The position numbers were made by a program, and so were the translations under genes. Shown here piece after piece: positions 44,435 to 57,791 of a stretch of 64,000 nt of DNA. Position 1 is the stretch's first letter. Every line of letters starts with the position of its first letter. Below the pieces are notes generated by a model. It did no database searches. It was not told where the DNA came from and worked only from the letters and a program-made list of their open reading frames with translations. The stretch comes from Chrysopilus asiliformis (Eukaryota > Arthropoda > Insecta > Diptera > Rhagionidae): positions 80,745,942 through 80,809,941 of the forward strand of contig OZ035962.1 in assembly GCA_964034945.1 (NCBI GenBank), in the 5' to 3' direction.

Positions 44435-45200
44435 CAGTGGTTTTCTCGTTAATTCGGACCATTGCAAAATGGACGTTGTCCGAATTATCGATTTGTCCGA
44501 ATTACTAAAACTTATATATTTCCATCCTAATTTTTGATTTAAACATAACAAAAGCTATAATTGCAAATCTGGCAATTATTGAAAACGAGTATGTTGATAT
44601 GGCATTGTTCGAAGTTTAAGTAAACGGCGAACAGTTGTATCCAAATTCCACTTTGAAGTCAAACTTTTCAATAAGATTTTTTAAAATTTATTCCAATCGG
44701 ATTTTGATGTATGGGAGTTTTATGTAGAATCATATCCTAAATAACTTTTGTTCTTGCACTTTTTTGATAACCGTTTTCGAGATATTTGCAAAAAACGTTT
44801 TCGTTCGTATGGTCCATTTTTGCTTATTAACGAACTTAGCCTTGCATTTTACGAAAAACGAATCTGCGTAAAATTTCAAGTCTCTAGCTCAATCCGTGCG
44901 CCCGCAATCCACGCCACAGACGGACTTCTAACGCTATTGCCTTTCTTTAATTTATTTAAAATTACAAGTTTTTCTTTTATTGTTAGGAAGTTGTGTTTAA
45001 TTTTATTAATTGGAGCCATACAAAATGTTATAATCGAGCACTTGAAAAAACAACTTATCCAAATTCTACGTACATATATATGTACGTATTTGTATTCGTA
45101 TTATACCATTAATCGCGAGAAGTCTTTGTTGAACATATGTGACAGGTTCAAACATTTCTGAGGTGTCCGAATTACCAAGTGTCCGAATTATCAAGCCAAG
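44435..45200. mobile_element. pogo/Tigger-like MITE containing family A-like sequence
   Basis: The left end is CAGTGGTTTTCTCGTTAATT, followed by CGGACC. The right end has the related TCCGAATTATCAAGCCAAG, flanked by TA (44433-44434 and 45201-45202). The word GTCCGAATTA and its complement occur five times. A family A-like segment (44540-44930, co-linear with 18895-19270) lies inside. The frame at 44748-45161 crosses both and is not a gene. Confidence 0.6.
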
Positions 45201-45202
45201 TA

Positions 45203-47260
45203 TTTTTTTTTTTTAATATTTGAAAAAAAAATTTGAAAAAAAAGGTCTCAAAAATTACGCGCTTTTGAGAAAAAATGCATATAGTTAAATTCAAAAAAAA
45301 TAAAATTTCCAGCATTTTTTTCCTTCATGGTTTTCGAAATATTTGATGAAACATTTTTTGCAAACATTTTTTGCATACTTTTTCCGAAACTAATTATTAC
45401 AGAAGAAAGTTTTATGTTGATTGTGATTTTTTTACAAGCTTTTATTTGAAGTCATTTTAGTTCGCAAAAAAATACATTGGCGCGCCAAATTTGAAATACA
45501 ATCCTAAAACAAATATTGGAAACTGAGTAACTTTAAAATTTATTGGCAACAAGAGCCAAAAAATAACAATTAAAACAAACTATCAATGAATGGCAATTAT
45601 GAAAAACTGGTTAAAGTAACATTTATTTGAAATACAATTTTTATTTCAAAAATTTCATCCATAGAATGCAGGAACTTTGCAGATGTTCTCTATTTGCACT
45701 TAACCTTGAATGAACAATCTTTGTTGAAACTTATATTACAAAAATTGAATCGCAAAAATGTTTCAGGACAATTTCATTATATGAAAACTCTATCATTCAT
45801 AACAAAATAAATATCCTTAAGCGATTACCTTAAGAGTTGGGGAGAAAAGAAAACCTTGTTAACCTTTTTTTAACCTGCCCTTCAAACTTGTCTCCTTTTT
45901 ATTCGAAGCGATACATTGCATCGTCTTGAATTAAATTCAAGGAAAAAAAACTTGTCCTTGTTTTTTTTTTGCTATTTTGTGTATATTTAAGGCAATTATT
46001 TCGCTTATTCATATCCAATTTGTGAGTTCGTAAACATTTCATTTTGCAAGCGATATGTCAATAATGCGAATTCAGCCAATTCATATTTTATCATGCGTGT
46101 ACATTTGAGTGAAGAAAGGATATTTGTATGAAAATTGAATTTTTTTTTTCGGTACACTATAAATAGGTAAATGCTGATGTGTGTCAGTGTGTTTTGTGAT
46201 AAGTGGCTCAATCATTATGATAAATTTATTATAATTGAGAGAAGATGACGACAGAAACTCCTCTTGACAACAACATCTGTCAAACGTGTTCTTTATGTAT
46301 GATCCTTTAGCATACATTTTTTGACTGATGTCCTTTGCTACAACGAACACATGACACAGTTCACTGAAAGGATAATATTTTTATTCATAACTCATTATCC
46401 TTTTTTCCGTTCATTGCCTATTCTTGGATATCGTTAAATTTTTCACTCATTTTTCGATGCCTTTCTCTGTAATTGATTGCAGCAAGCCAAAACCATTTAA
46501 AATGCTTTTGTAAATATATATGAAATCCTTTTTAGATCAACAGACTTCAACCAATTGGATTTTTTTTTTTTGAAAATTTGGCTTTCATCCGATCCTATTT
46601 AAACTCTTTTATCGAATTTGCACAAGTATACAGACAAACAAGACTATCTACGAACTACGACCATCCATTTGTGTCTCCATTGAGTAGAAATTAATTTTGT
46701 TTGGCACAATAAAATTTCAAGTGGCCTCAAGTGACATCCTTTTGAGATTTTGATGATGCGATTACATTGAAAATGATTTGTCCAAGGCCTACTACCAACC
46801 ATAACCATTTAACACCAATTAAAGGATAAATTGTTTTTGGGGGTTTGTTTATTATCCGGGATAAATAAATATACTTGACTATCCCCCCATAACCCCAAAT
46901 ACTGTTTGTTTTCCACTTAACGATTTCAAGCAAGTTATAGGATTTACTTTTCTAAGGGGATTTTCGACACTCGCTCTAGGGAGCAAACAACATTATTTAG
47001 GATTTTGTGACATGAATCTAAAGTACGTCAGAACAACACTTTTGTTTCCAATCAATTAAATGTTGAATTGCAGTCAAAAAAAGGTAATCCTTTTGAGGTT
47101 TTTGGTTTTTGTTGCGGCCGTGTTTGAATTGAAAATTTAAAAAGGGAACAGTTGACATAATTTACTGGGCTGGGTGTGTGGAATAAAGTTGTTTATTGTT
47201 TAGAAAGAGCCCAAAATAAGTATTTATTTTAGCTTAATTTTAGTTGTTTTATTTATTTAT
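45203..47260. other. No gene recognised
   Basis: AT-rich sequence without bounded repeats; short frames only. Confidence 0.4.
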
Positions 47261-48120
47261 CTGTCAAACTAATTGAGCTAGAGACAGGAAATTTCGAACA
47301 GATAAGGTCTGATAAAAGGGAGCCAAATTTCTTGAACGAGGAAAAGTTTGGACAACTACTCCTTGTCCCTCTCCCCCTCGTCGATACAAATAATATAGTT
47401 TTTTGCTTTTTTCTCGGAAATGGTACACCGTACCAACCAATTTAATAAGACTGAAAGTATCTAGAATATGATTTTACATAAATCTTCCATAAATAAAAAT
47501 CCAATCGGACAACTCCTTCCTCCTTCCTCCTTCCTCCTTCCTCCTTCCTCCTTCCTCCTTCCTCCTTCCTCCTTCCTCCTTCCTCCTTCCTCCTTCCTCC
47601 TTCCTCCTTCCTCCTTCCTCCTTCCTCCTTCCTCCTTCCTCCTTCCTCCTTCCTCCTTCCTCCTTCCTCCTTCCTCCTTCCTCCTTCCTCCTTCCTCCTT
47701 CCTCCTTCCTCCTTCCTCCTTCCTCCTTCCTCCTTCCTCCTTCCTCCTTCCTCCTTCCTCCTTCCTCCTTCCTCCTTCCTCCTTCCTCCTTCCTCCTTCC
47801 TCCTTCCTCCTTCCTCCTTCCTCCTTCCTCCTTCCGCCTTCCGCCTTCCTCCTTCCTCCTTCCTCCTTCCTCCTTCCTCCTTCCTCCTTCCTCCTTCCTC
47901 CTTCCTCCTTCCTCCTTCCTCCTTCCTCCTTCCTCCTTCCTCCTTCCTCCTTCCTCCTTCCTCCTTCCTCCTTCCTCCTTCCTCCTTCCTCCTTCCTCCT
48001 TCCTCCTTCCCCGTTCCTCCTTCCCCGTTATACGAGTGGATTATTTGTAAATCAAAATCCTATCTGTCCTCATATACAGTATTTAACGTTTTCCGCCTGA
48101 CCATTGTAGCTTTCCTTATG
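47261..48120 (-). repeat. Family A repeat hosting a giant heptamer array
   Basis: The left part has TAATTGAGCTAGAGACAGGA and CTAGAATATGATTTTACATA, then AATCCAATCGGACAACTCC. The right part has GTGGATTATTTGTAAATC and the GACCATTGTAGCTTT word shared with 63480-63535. The pyrimidine-rich segment between them has expanded into the array. Confidence 0.6.
47514..48027. repeat. 7-bp array (CTCCTTC)n, about 73 units
   Basis: Nearly perfect heptamer repeats over about 514 bp, with a few variants (CGCCTTC near 47835; CCCGTTC near the right edge). The plus strand is pure pyrimidine except for a few G. Because 3 x 7 = 21, all three frames stay open and give the periodic peptide LLPPSSF, which is not evidence of a protein. 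Confidence 0.97.
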
Positions 48121-51100
48121 TTTGAAAATCGATTGGAATTACCATCTCAGACTTTTCGCGACTTTCTTGCTTTTGTTCATTTTCTCTGAGTGTTGCGTCA
48201 CTAACGCTGTAGATTGGACTATAATTACAGCGACCATATTTTTGAAATCAAAATATAAAACACTCACCGAACTGCAAATATTGCAAAAAGGACCCAAAAT
48301 ATCGTTTCAAACAACCCTACAGTGGGAGTAAAACGCCAAGCATTGGGCGTGTTATGACCCTTGGAAGTGATTCCAGATTAGCCAGGGGGCGGTTTCATGC
48401 ATCATTTTTTGTGCCCGCAATTGGACATGGATTGAAAAATAAAAACCATGCAACATTTGTAGAGATTTGCAAACCCTTCAACAGCAAAAATCCCGCTAAT
48501 CACTGTTTTTTATATACCTGTTAAAAACTATTACCAAATTTCGAATTTTTGAAAATAGAACCAAAATTTTTAGTACCCACATTCCTACCAATATCCGCTT
48601 CTATTGTGAATTTTAATTAAATCGTTCTAAGGAAATAACGGAAATCTTTTTTCTAATAATAAAGTTTCCTTATCAAACACTTGTCAGACTTAAGAAAATT
48701 GGCAAACAGACACAAGTGTTCTTTGGCGCTCCAGTAAAATACCATTACCTCGATTTTCCCAGTTTTATTTTTCTGTTATTCTTCTTTTATATGATATTCA
48801 TTTCCCTTTTTTCCTTCCTGTTTACTGTTCAATCGATTCCTTGTTTGCATTCGCGGTTTTCCATTCTCTGAAATACACGCAAACGATCAGATTCGACAGA
48901 CGGTCTCAAACTTATTTATGCCAAAGGACAAATAAATAGAGAAGGGGGAATTCATGAGCAGGGAGAAGAGGAAAACGTGATAATATATGGTTGTCCTGCT
49001 GCTCCAGCGAATCTTCTGGAAAAATCAGAGGAAATTCTGTTAACGATGTTGACAGACAGGTAGAGGATTGAGAAAAAAAATCAGGTGCTTTTTTTGTCCA
49101 GAAAAAAAGTTGGAAAATTGAATTAAATCTTTTAATACCTATGATGGTAAATAATATTAAAACGTGTTTAATTTACACTCCTTCAATAATCCAGAAAAAA
49201 AAAACTCGTCTTCAGTTCACTTGAATTTTACTTCTTTTTTTTTCAGAAAAAAGAAAATTCGGATTTTTATACTTTCAGATGGATAAAAAACATTACCGCG
49301 CGGTTTTTCAAGATTTGAATTTGAAAGGAAGTTTAATTGAGTTTCTTATTCTCGGTTTTCTTCATTCAATTTTTTCTCCATTTGCAAAAAAAAAACCATT
49401 CAAGGGACAAGGAAACATCATTGTTGGTAATAGATTTCGTGATGTAATAAAGGAAACTGAAAATTTTTAACCCCAGCACATTAGATGAACGTTCCGGAAA
49501 AATCGCACCATTTCATTCAAATTGTAGCCTAAAAGTAATCTTCTTGCATAAAAAAGGAAATAGTCTAGTCATTATCGGCTATTATCCTGGATTGCCCACA
49601 TCCAAATAGAATATGAATAGAAAACTTTGGATTTTTTTCTGGTATTTCGTTAAGGGTAGCTTAAAATGAATGACGGACAATGCTGGACGAGGTCATTTCC
49701 ATTAAATGAAAATAAAATATCCCACCGAAACCAATTGACCCCCAGGATTATTGTTTGCTGGTTCTCCCTTTCATGGTTTTTCATTTTTTTTCAAATTCCT
49801 TTTTGTGCAAAAATGGATAGAAAAAGGATATTCATAGATCCACCCGCATATACTCGCAATATGCAACTTTGCGAGAATCCCTTATTCTGAATGGTATCCC
49901 GATTTCCCTATAATCGTAATATACTTACAAGATGGACTTTACTTAGCCCTTTGTTACAAATCTCCCACATATTTCATTTTTTTTCTATTTTTACGTACTT
50001 TCTTTCAGCCGAAAAAAGGGAAAAAGGACACAAAAAGTCTCTCGTATCCGCTTTTCGTTACAATGTTCGCTTTATACACCAAAGATAGAATTTTGAATAG
50101 ATTGTGCCTAGTTGGGCACACACAGAGAGAGTGAGAGGGTCTTATTGTTGTGCCATTCTATCCAGAGATTTATTCTTTTCCATTATTCTAAAAGGACACG
50201 TACGAATATAAACGTGATTATTTGAATATGCTAAAGATTTTCGATGGTGATATTATACGCAAAATGTATTTAATACTAATGTAAGAATAGAATTGTATGT
50301 AGCAAAGGTAATATCGATCAATAGTTTAACCAATTCAGGTATCATGTAGCTGCAAAAAATAGTTTTTATAATTTTGAAAACTTTCTAGAATTTTTATTGA
50401 TTCTTGAAGGTATTTCTTACATTTTTTAAACTTTGAAAAACAGATCATACTCTTAGAGAGGGTGTGGTTATAAGCTCAAAAAATAGGCACAGATGACCCA
50501 ATGTCTTACCCAAAAAAATTGGTTTGCAGATGCTCTCTAAACAGAGATGTCCAATGTAGATATGTTGAATTACCTTTACTCGCAATGTTTTGGTTTCTTT
50601 TGCCACAGAAAAACAAAATTCAGAGAGTGGCGCACTCACGTTCTCAGTAGCAAGCTGATGTCATATGAACACAGTGGACCACACAATTTTGATTTCAAAT
50701 AAACTTTCGACATTTTAAATTTTTTTTTCCTTTTTCGTCTGATTTTATTTATTATTCTCACGAATATCGAGAGAACAACCCTTCCAGAGCTCTGGAATCG
50801 TGACAATGTTGATCGTAATTGCGTAAAATGCTTTGTCGCTATAGATAAAATTTTTAAACATGTGAGGCGCTTAGTGAGCCAAAGGGGGACATCTCTACTC
50901 TAACATTTCTACTCTAACATTTCTACATCTCTACTTTAAAAAGTCCTCTACTCGCTTAAGGCAACCCCATAAAAATTCGCTGACTGATTTACGAGAAAAA
51001 GGTGAGCAGGTCAGAGAGGATAGGAATTTCTGCAGCGAATATGGCGCCATCCCAGGCAATCCAACGCGATGCGGTTCAATATTCTCCGTTGAGAGTTTCA

Positions 51101-51388
51101 AAAGTTACAGGTGAACATCCTTCTTCGAAAAACTTGACGGAATTCGAAATAAAATGGGTCCGCGGCCCATATTTACTAATTGTTTTTTCTCGTGTAAACC
51201 GATTTTTTTATATAATAACAAATAAGATGAAAATATTAACTTGAATTATTCAATTTACTGTATAAAAAGTTATTCCGGATTTGCACAAAATTAATGGGCT
51301 CTCCCTTAGCACAGGCTCGGACTGTATTGGTACATTTTTGGTAATTTTTTCACCATTTTTTTAAATTTTTAATTTTATTTTACCCTTT
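48121..51388. other. No gene recognised
   Basis: The longest stretch without a repeat that I can delimit outside the Sox block. Several frames of 60-80 codons (48122-48331, 49279-49470, 49666-49890, 51002-51244) have no known domain. Splice-like signals are not convincing. Confidence 0.4.
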
Positions 51389-51755
51389 TCAGCCATTTTG
51401 TATTAGATTAGTATGACTAAAAATCGTAAATGACATCTCTCTTTCGCCACACTTATATATTATTTTCAGTCTTCGAATATATCCTTGCCTTTGAGACATC
51501 TTTATAGACTTTTTGAATCTGGAATAGGATTCAGCGACCCCAAAAAACCCCAGTTGAGATATTTTCCGAAAAAAATTGAGGAAAAGGATAATCACGTTAT
51601 CCTTACAGGACCTTCCATTATCCTAACAAGGGCGAAGTAGTGAAAATATTATATTGTCACTGAGGTCATCAAAGTCAAAATTAGATTACAAGATTTGACC
51701 CTGACAAGCAGACAAACATACACAAAAGCAAGCTAAATAAAGCTTTTAAAAAGCA
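51389..51755 (+). mobile_element. Family B copy, headless
   Basis: It includes the frame-crossing block with CTTTCGCCACACTT, CAGCGACCCCAAAAAACCCC, the palindromic AAGGATAATCACGTTATCCT and the tail AGCAAGCTAAATAAAGCTTT. Confidence 0.65.
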
Positions 51756-52459
51756 TTTCCTTTGCACGTAATTATTTCTCACAGAAAATAATTGTCTTTG
51801 AAAATTTTTAATTGAAATTTAATTTTCCCCCGACACTCTGGTAATGGAAACATCAATTACTTTTAGTACTTTCAAACTTGAAAACCTCAAAGCGGTTTCA
51901 CATTTTTTAAATTTTAGCATCAAACAATCAAGGAAAATGAATGAAAATAAGACCAAGTAAAAATGAAAAAGGAAGGAAAACTTTGCTTTGTGGCTTGGGA
52001 AGTTCAATCAAAGGTTGACGATAACAATCGTAGCGAACATTCAAAGTACAACAAACGATTTTCTTTTTAACATCAAACAACATAAAGAAAAGTTTTGATT
52101 TCCATTTTCTGTACAAAATCCACGCTCAATAGCAACCACAAACAGCAGCCACCACCAATGGCAGCAACACAAGGGAAAATTCATCAGAAAATTTGAAAAA
52201 AAAATAAGTTCTCTTCCAGCAATTGATCTTAAAAATCGAGTGAATGAGTTTTCCGAGTATGACCAAAAACTCAATCGGTTTGTCTTTTGTGAATGAATCT
52301 GAAGTTATGCGGATTTTAAAACCACCTTCAATCTATGAATTAAATTCCATTAAATTCCATTATAGTTTTGAGAATTGAAAAATCTTGTTTTGTATAGTTT
52401 TCAAGAAGAAGCTTTATAGATTTATTTTTGATCAAATGTGAAGGCTAAAACGGTCAAAA
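51756..52459. other. No gene recognised
   Basis: AT-rich linker; nothing bounded. Confidence 0.4.
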
Positions 52460-52850
52460 TTAAAAAAAAGCGCCAAAAGGGATTTTTTTTGAAAAAAAAT
52501 ATGGAAAAAATGCAAAAGATGATTTAAGAGAAAAATGCGACACACGGGGAAGTTTTTTGAGAAAATTTATTGAGGAAAATGGGCCACAGTGGATTTTTTT
52601 TTTTTTTGGAAAAAATGCAACACGAAATACACGGAGAAGTTGTTTGAGAAAAAATACATCACAGGGGAAACACATATAGATATTGAGAAAATAGCAACAC
52701 AGGGAAATATTATATAAAATACAGGCGAAATTTTTGAAAAAATTGCGACTCCGGTTTGTTTTTCGAGAAAAATATGACGCAAGGTATTTCTTTAAATGCG
52801 CCACAAGGGAAATTTTTGGAGAATAATGAGCCGCCTAGCAAAAATTCTTG
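52460..52850. repeat. Degenerate minisatellite, units of about 30-45 bp
   Basis: About ten loosely related units with the pattern ATGCGMCACAGGGGAA, then a T run and GAGAAAA. Lone units appear at about 52886 (AATGCGCCGCAGGAG), 55973 (AAGCGCCACAGGCGAA) and 9269. Minus-strand frames full of F and K are by-products. Confidence 0.65.
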
Positions 52851-54149
52851 AAATCAATCCCACCTAAACTATAAAGCTGTCAAAAAATGCGCCGCAGGAG
52901 AAAAAAATGTCCTAAATACCTTATGAAAAAAATATTGAAAGCTAGAAAGTTCCAAGCAAAGAGTAACTCCAAGTTTCATCCCCCGTGAGCCATTTCTGCC
53001 CCTATCACATTCCTTCTTTGGCGATGGCACCAATTCAGCTACGCCTTTCCCGCCTGCCAGTTTACGGCTATATCTGTCTTAACAATTAAGTTTGCGGACC
53101 ATTGTTCAAACGTTTAAGACGAATCCAACCGCAGCATAACTTTTTTCCAATGGTTTTCCCTTGCGAAAACCTCCTAACAATATTTTCATGAAAATTTTCT
53201 TGTATTACAAAATCCAAGTTAAAACGAACATGGAATTTTCATCTGTCATAAATACATTTTAAAGCAGAAATTTTATTATATTTCATTTCATTTTTTTCCT
53301 CATTCATTTAAACTTCATTACACAATGAATTGTGTTTGGGATAAATAATGAAAGAGTAAAATTCAAATTTGAATGGGAGGAGAACTTTCATATCGAAACG
53401 CATTTAGGTGTGAAAACGCTGTTGATTTTGTAATCGGAGGCGATATTCAGGAAACAAGAGGGTGTCGATTGACACAATGGATCCATACATATTCGTTTTG
53501 TACAAACATGAAATCGCTTTTTCACCTTCTTTAAGCGACAAACCTTAAGGACTCTGCTTGCTGGTTCTCCTACTCCGGTTTCAATTCCAGATCCTTTCCC
53601 ATTCAAAATTGTTCGAATATATCGATATGAGGTTTTTTGGCCCATACTCGTATATACGATGAATGCTAACATTATTCTGTGTTTGACAGATTTCTCGCAT
53701 AATAACAACGAAAAAAATGGAAATAATGGTGGAAAAATAAAGAAGGATAAAAGAAAATGCCAGAAAAATCATAGAACCATGGATGGATGGAACAAGGGAA
53801 TTTTCATGTATTTTACACTTAAACAGTTCAGAATTTTCGTCCCACTCTTTTTTTTTGCACAGCATGGCTTTTTAGACCTTTAACACAATACGACCGCAAA
53901 GTTTTTGTGTTAGCTTAAAAAATATTGGCCAAAGAATGGATTTTATATGTCAAGTTGTTATGCATTACCACCTTCAACTGAATTATTTAACGATATAAAG
54001 GCCTATGAAGAAAACAATTTTTAGGGTGTAAAATCTTATGAAATTTGCTTTGTAAACTTAGATGTAGTGCCATCGCTTTCAGAATATCAATCTTTGCGAA
54101 AAAATTGTTTGTATGCAATGTGGCTTAAGACAGCTAGTTTTATATTCTA
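52851..54149. other. No gene recognised
   Basis: AT-rich with short frames; no bounded element. Confidence 0.4.
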
Positions 54150-54637
54150 CTAGCTTGCATACCCGTCGTTGCCGGGTTAAGTTTTTTAATTTTTTTTTTT
54201 TTTTTGATGGTCTATGTTGGAGCTAAACTTTAGGCCAATCGGCTCGGTAGTTTCCCCGCGAAAGAGTAACATAGAGGGAAAACTAAGTTTCGAGATGACT
54301 TTACCCCCTCCCCTTACTCCCCCCACCTCTCGGGCTACTTTTTAATGAGTCTATGTTGGGGCTGGACCCCCGACGAACATCTATGCCAAATTTCAGACCA
54401 ATCGGTTCAGTAGTTTCCCCGCGAAAGAGTAACTTTGCTCAAAAACAAAGTTTCAAAATCACTTTATCCCCTCCCCTTACTCCCCCCACCCCTCGCGCTA
54501 CTTTTACGTATGCCTATGTTGGAACCAGAACTACCACAGACACTCTAGCCAAATTTCAAGACAATCGGTTCAGCCGTTTTTTTTGTGAAATAGGAACAGA
54601 CAGACAGACACCAAATCATTTTTATATATTAGTATGA
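54150..54637 (-). mobile_element. Non-autonomous Helitron, copy 1
   Basis: On the minus strand it starts TCATACTAATATATAAAAAT and ends with the stem-loop CCCGGCAACGACGGG, eight bases and CTAG, followed by T. Insertion between A and T, absence of terminal inverted repeats and absence of target duplication all fit Helitron. It has C-rich tracts with CTCCCCCCACC. Two blocks (GTCTATGTTGG to GTAGTTTCCCCGCGAAAGAG) are internally repeated. No Rep/helicase gene. Confidence 0.8.
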
Positions 54638-54659
54638 TTAATAAAAATGGAGAACAATT

Positions 54660-55085
54660 GTAACAGTCTCGGAGACACCATGGAGGGAGTTTCGAAGATC
54701 AGGTGGGATAGATTTAAGTACGAAGAAACTTTTCCGCGGTGATATCTTATCTAATAGTGAAAACCGGATCAAAATATTTTCAGCGGTTCCGAAAACAACA
54801 CGCGAGGGGGTTTCCAGGGAAGAGGTAGGATTAATTTTAGAGTCGAAAATTTTCAGCCAAGAACAACCTGTAGAGTAGTGAAAACCATATCTTAATCGGT
54901 TCAGTATTTCAAGAAATAACAGTAGAGGGGGTCGGAGAATCAGGAAGTAATAGAGTAAAAACTGTCAAACAGTTTGTAAAGGGTTTTCCTACCAAATGGC
55001 GAAAGCCGCATCAAAATTGGCTCGGTTTTTCAGGAGATCGCTGGCAGGGGTTGCCGTTTCAGAGAGTAATATAAAATTATTTGTT
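54660..55085. repeat. Diverged tandem repeat, units of about 125 bp
   Basis: About three units sharing GTGAAAACC(G/A), AAAAT or TTAATCGGTTCAG, a GAGGGGGT core and GGAAGAGGTA-like words. Similar phrases occur in the Helitron at 57792-58301, so the array may derive from that family. Confidence 0.5.
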
Positions 55086-55603
55086 ATGTTTGTGTCAAGA
55101 CGTTTTATTTTATTAATGTAGCGTCATGGTAGACAAGACAGTATAGATAGAACCTAGTCAAAAAGGACATAAAGTAACAGAAACTATTCAAAATGTGACA
55201 ATAGTAATATATGCAATAAATTCGTACTTTTTAGGGTGTAAATAATATTTTTTTGATCATTTCATGTCTGTACTGTCTAGTAGACAGCCTACTCTGGCCC
55301 CTTGCCACTGTTTTATTTGATATCAATATCGACATATATTACCTATTTGCAATTTAAATCAAATGGTGTCTTGTGTCCGCCATTTTGTTTTTGTGAGATC
55401 AAAGGCCCTATCGCCAAATACGATACAAGTATAAATTGTCGATTCGAACCACTGTATCTTATTCTTATTCGGCGATGGTGCCCCAGTTTCATGAAAATTG
55501 GAGGCATCAAAAAACGTTTGATGCCAAACTTTTTCAACTTTTGGCTTCGCCGCAGTTGGTTTCAAATGACTTTCATTTATATATACAATTCTTAGGCCAT
55601 CAT
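55086..55603. other. No gene recognised
   Basis: Overlapping frames in 55302-55595 show no known domain. The word GGTTCGAATC (minus strand near 55444) resembles a tRNA B box, but no tRNA fold surrounds it. Confidence 0.4.
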
Positions 55604-55917
55604 CCTCTTCCTCTTCTATCTCTTCTATCTCTTCTATCTCTTCTATCTATCACTTCTATCTCTTCTATCTCTTCTATCTCTTCTATCTCTTCTATCTCTT
55701 CTATCTCTTCTATCTCTTCTATCTCTTCTATCTCTTCTATCTCTTCTATCTCTTCTATCTCTTCTATCTCTTCTATTTCTTCTATCTCTTCTATCTTTTC
55801 TATCTCTTCTATCTCTTCTATCTCTTCTATCTCTTCTATCTCTTCTATCTCTTCTATCTCTTCTATCTCTTCTATCTCTTCTATTTCTTCTATCTCTTCT
55901 ATCTCTTCCACTTCTTC
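55604..55917. repeat. 9-bp array (TCTCTTCTA)n, about 35 units
   Basis: A nearly perfect nonamer array with occasional CTTTTC or CACTTC variants, nearly all pyrimidine on the plus strand. The minus strand keeps an EIE-type frame because the unit is three codons long. Not a gene. Confidence 0.95.
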
Positions 55918-56904
55918 AATTGAACAAAAAATAATGTAATACGAATTTAAAATAGTCATAAAATCACTCAAAAAAGCGCCACAGGCGAATTTTATCGGTT
56001 AAACGACCAACTGATACAACAATCAAATTTCTCAGTCCCGTTAATGTCGTTTTAAACAATTTTCACAGTAGTTTAAATTTTGAAAATCTTTTTTTTTGAA
56101 AATTTGAAATAAAAATCCTGGAAATCGATTTAGGAATCACGAAAAAATCGTATTATATAATAATTTGTTGAAACAGTTTAAAAAGATTGAATTATATTTT
56201 CCCCCTTTTTTAATACTCACTCCCACGTCATCTAAAAAAAGGTAAATCTCATCGAACAAACATAAACAACACGAACAAAGCATTCAATCAAGTGTCGCTC
56301 GGCACACAAAAGATTCGAAAAAAGGGAAATTCAGAAAAATTCAAACAAGAATTCTTACTTTTTTTCGGACAGAGAAAGAAATCTGCAAGATTGAATTAAA
56401 TCCCCCTGAGACGATGGCAAACACTTGGAATAATTTTTCTTTCTTGAAAAGAATTTCCCAGTTTTTTTTATTATTATTTCTTTCGTGTTTTTCCTCTCTG
56501 GTGACTTGAATGAAATTCTTCGTTACATCGCCACCCGAAATGTCGTCTATTTTACATTCTTAGCGCAGCAGCCGCAACTTATGCTTTTGTGGATTTGTTT
56601 ATGCAGAAACGAAGGAAATTATGCAAAATAAATTTACCAAAATGATACAAATCTACTGTACGCGGACGCTTTTGGCAAGGATTCGTTGCGATTCTTCGTC
56701 TAACTTCTGATCGCGACGAACTGAATTCGAAGGGGATTTGCAGAGTTTTCCTCTGGAGTCCTGGAGTATTTTCATTCATTGCTTATCAAATTTAAGAAAA
56801 TACACAAATTTTGTGGCTTTTCGGAATCTTTGATGGGACTTTGAAAGGTTTAAAATGAACAAAAAATATCTGATGTGAACAGCATATGACTTTCTTATAG
56901 AAAA
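55918..56904. other. No gene recognised
   Basis: AT-rich linker with one lone minisatellite unit near 55973. Nothing else bounded. Confidence 0.4.
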
Positions 56905-57428
56905 CTAGAATTTGGACCCGGCTTCGCCCCGCTAAAAGCGTGAACAGAAAAAAAAAACTTAGGAAAACTAAATTCAGTTGGTTAAAAATTAGGTAGCCTA
57001 CATGCTGTTCGTTAGTTTTTTCTCTTCGGAAAATGATTAACAAACTAACAAAAAATTCCAGCACTTGCATTCGGTATTACTTTACCCCCCCTCCGCTTCC
57101 TCCCCCACCTCTCGGGCCACTTTTTAATGGGTCTATGTTGGGGCTGGACCCCCGACGAACATCTATGCCAAACTTCAGGCCAATCGGTTGAGTAGTTTCC
57201 CCGCGAAAGAGTAACATAGCGCAAAAACTAAGTTTCGAAATCACTTTACCCCCTCCGCTTACTCCCCCCCCCCCCCACCCCTCGCGCTACTTTTCCGTAT
57301 GGAACCAGAACTACCACAGATACTCATGCCAAATTTAAAGTTAATCGGTTCAGCCGTTTTTGCGTGAAAGAGGAACAGACAGACAGACAGACAGACAGAC
57401 ACCAACTCATTTTTATATATTAGTATGA
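56905..57428 (-). mobile_element. Non-autonomous Helitron, copy 2
   Basis: Same family as 54150-54637: the minus strand starts TCATACTAATATATAAAAAT, then GAGTTGGTGTCTGTCTG, and ends with a short GGC-GAA-GCC stem-loop, then CTAG followed by T. It contains a C run at about 57264-57276, where copy 1 has only six C. Confidence 0.8.
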
Positions 57429-57791
57429 TCTACGTTCCTACACAATTTACACTATAACCAGACAATCAAAATATTAGCTTATATAAAAATATATTTTTTT
57501 AACAAAATTTGAAATAGGAGTAATCCGGTACAAATGAATAGAAATCTGGTTTCGAGAGAAGCAAATATTATTAAAAAATATTGACCAATAAGCGTTAAGT
57601 TTCGAGATATTCAAATATCAAAGTGGTCACACCAATTATAAAAATCTGAAATATCTCGATAACGGTAAAAGATATCGATTTACGCAAAACGGCAAAAATA
57701 TAGAAAATTTTTATATCTTTAATTCTTCTTTTAACCCTTATCCATTGAATCATTTCTGATTCATTGTTTTTACACGACATTTTTAGCAGTA
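57429..57791. other. No gene recognised
   Basis: AT-rich linker between two Helitrons. Confidence 0.4.

Noticed and set aside
47468..48100. 210-codon frame made of LLPPSSF repeats
   Set aside because: The peptide is a direct translation of a 7-bp DNA array; every frame of such an array stays open or closed together. No start context, domain or conserved flanks.
55430..55460. Possible tRNA B box GGTTCGAATC on the minus strand
   Set aside because: No A box, acceptor stem or anticodon arm at suitable spacing.
55600..55971. EIE-repeat and ISS-repeat frames on both strands
   Set aside because: By-product of a 9-bp array, whose length is a multiple of three.
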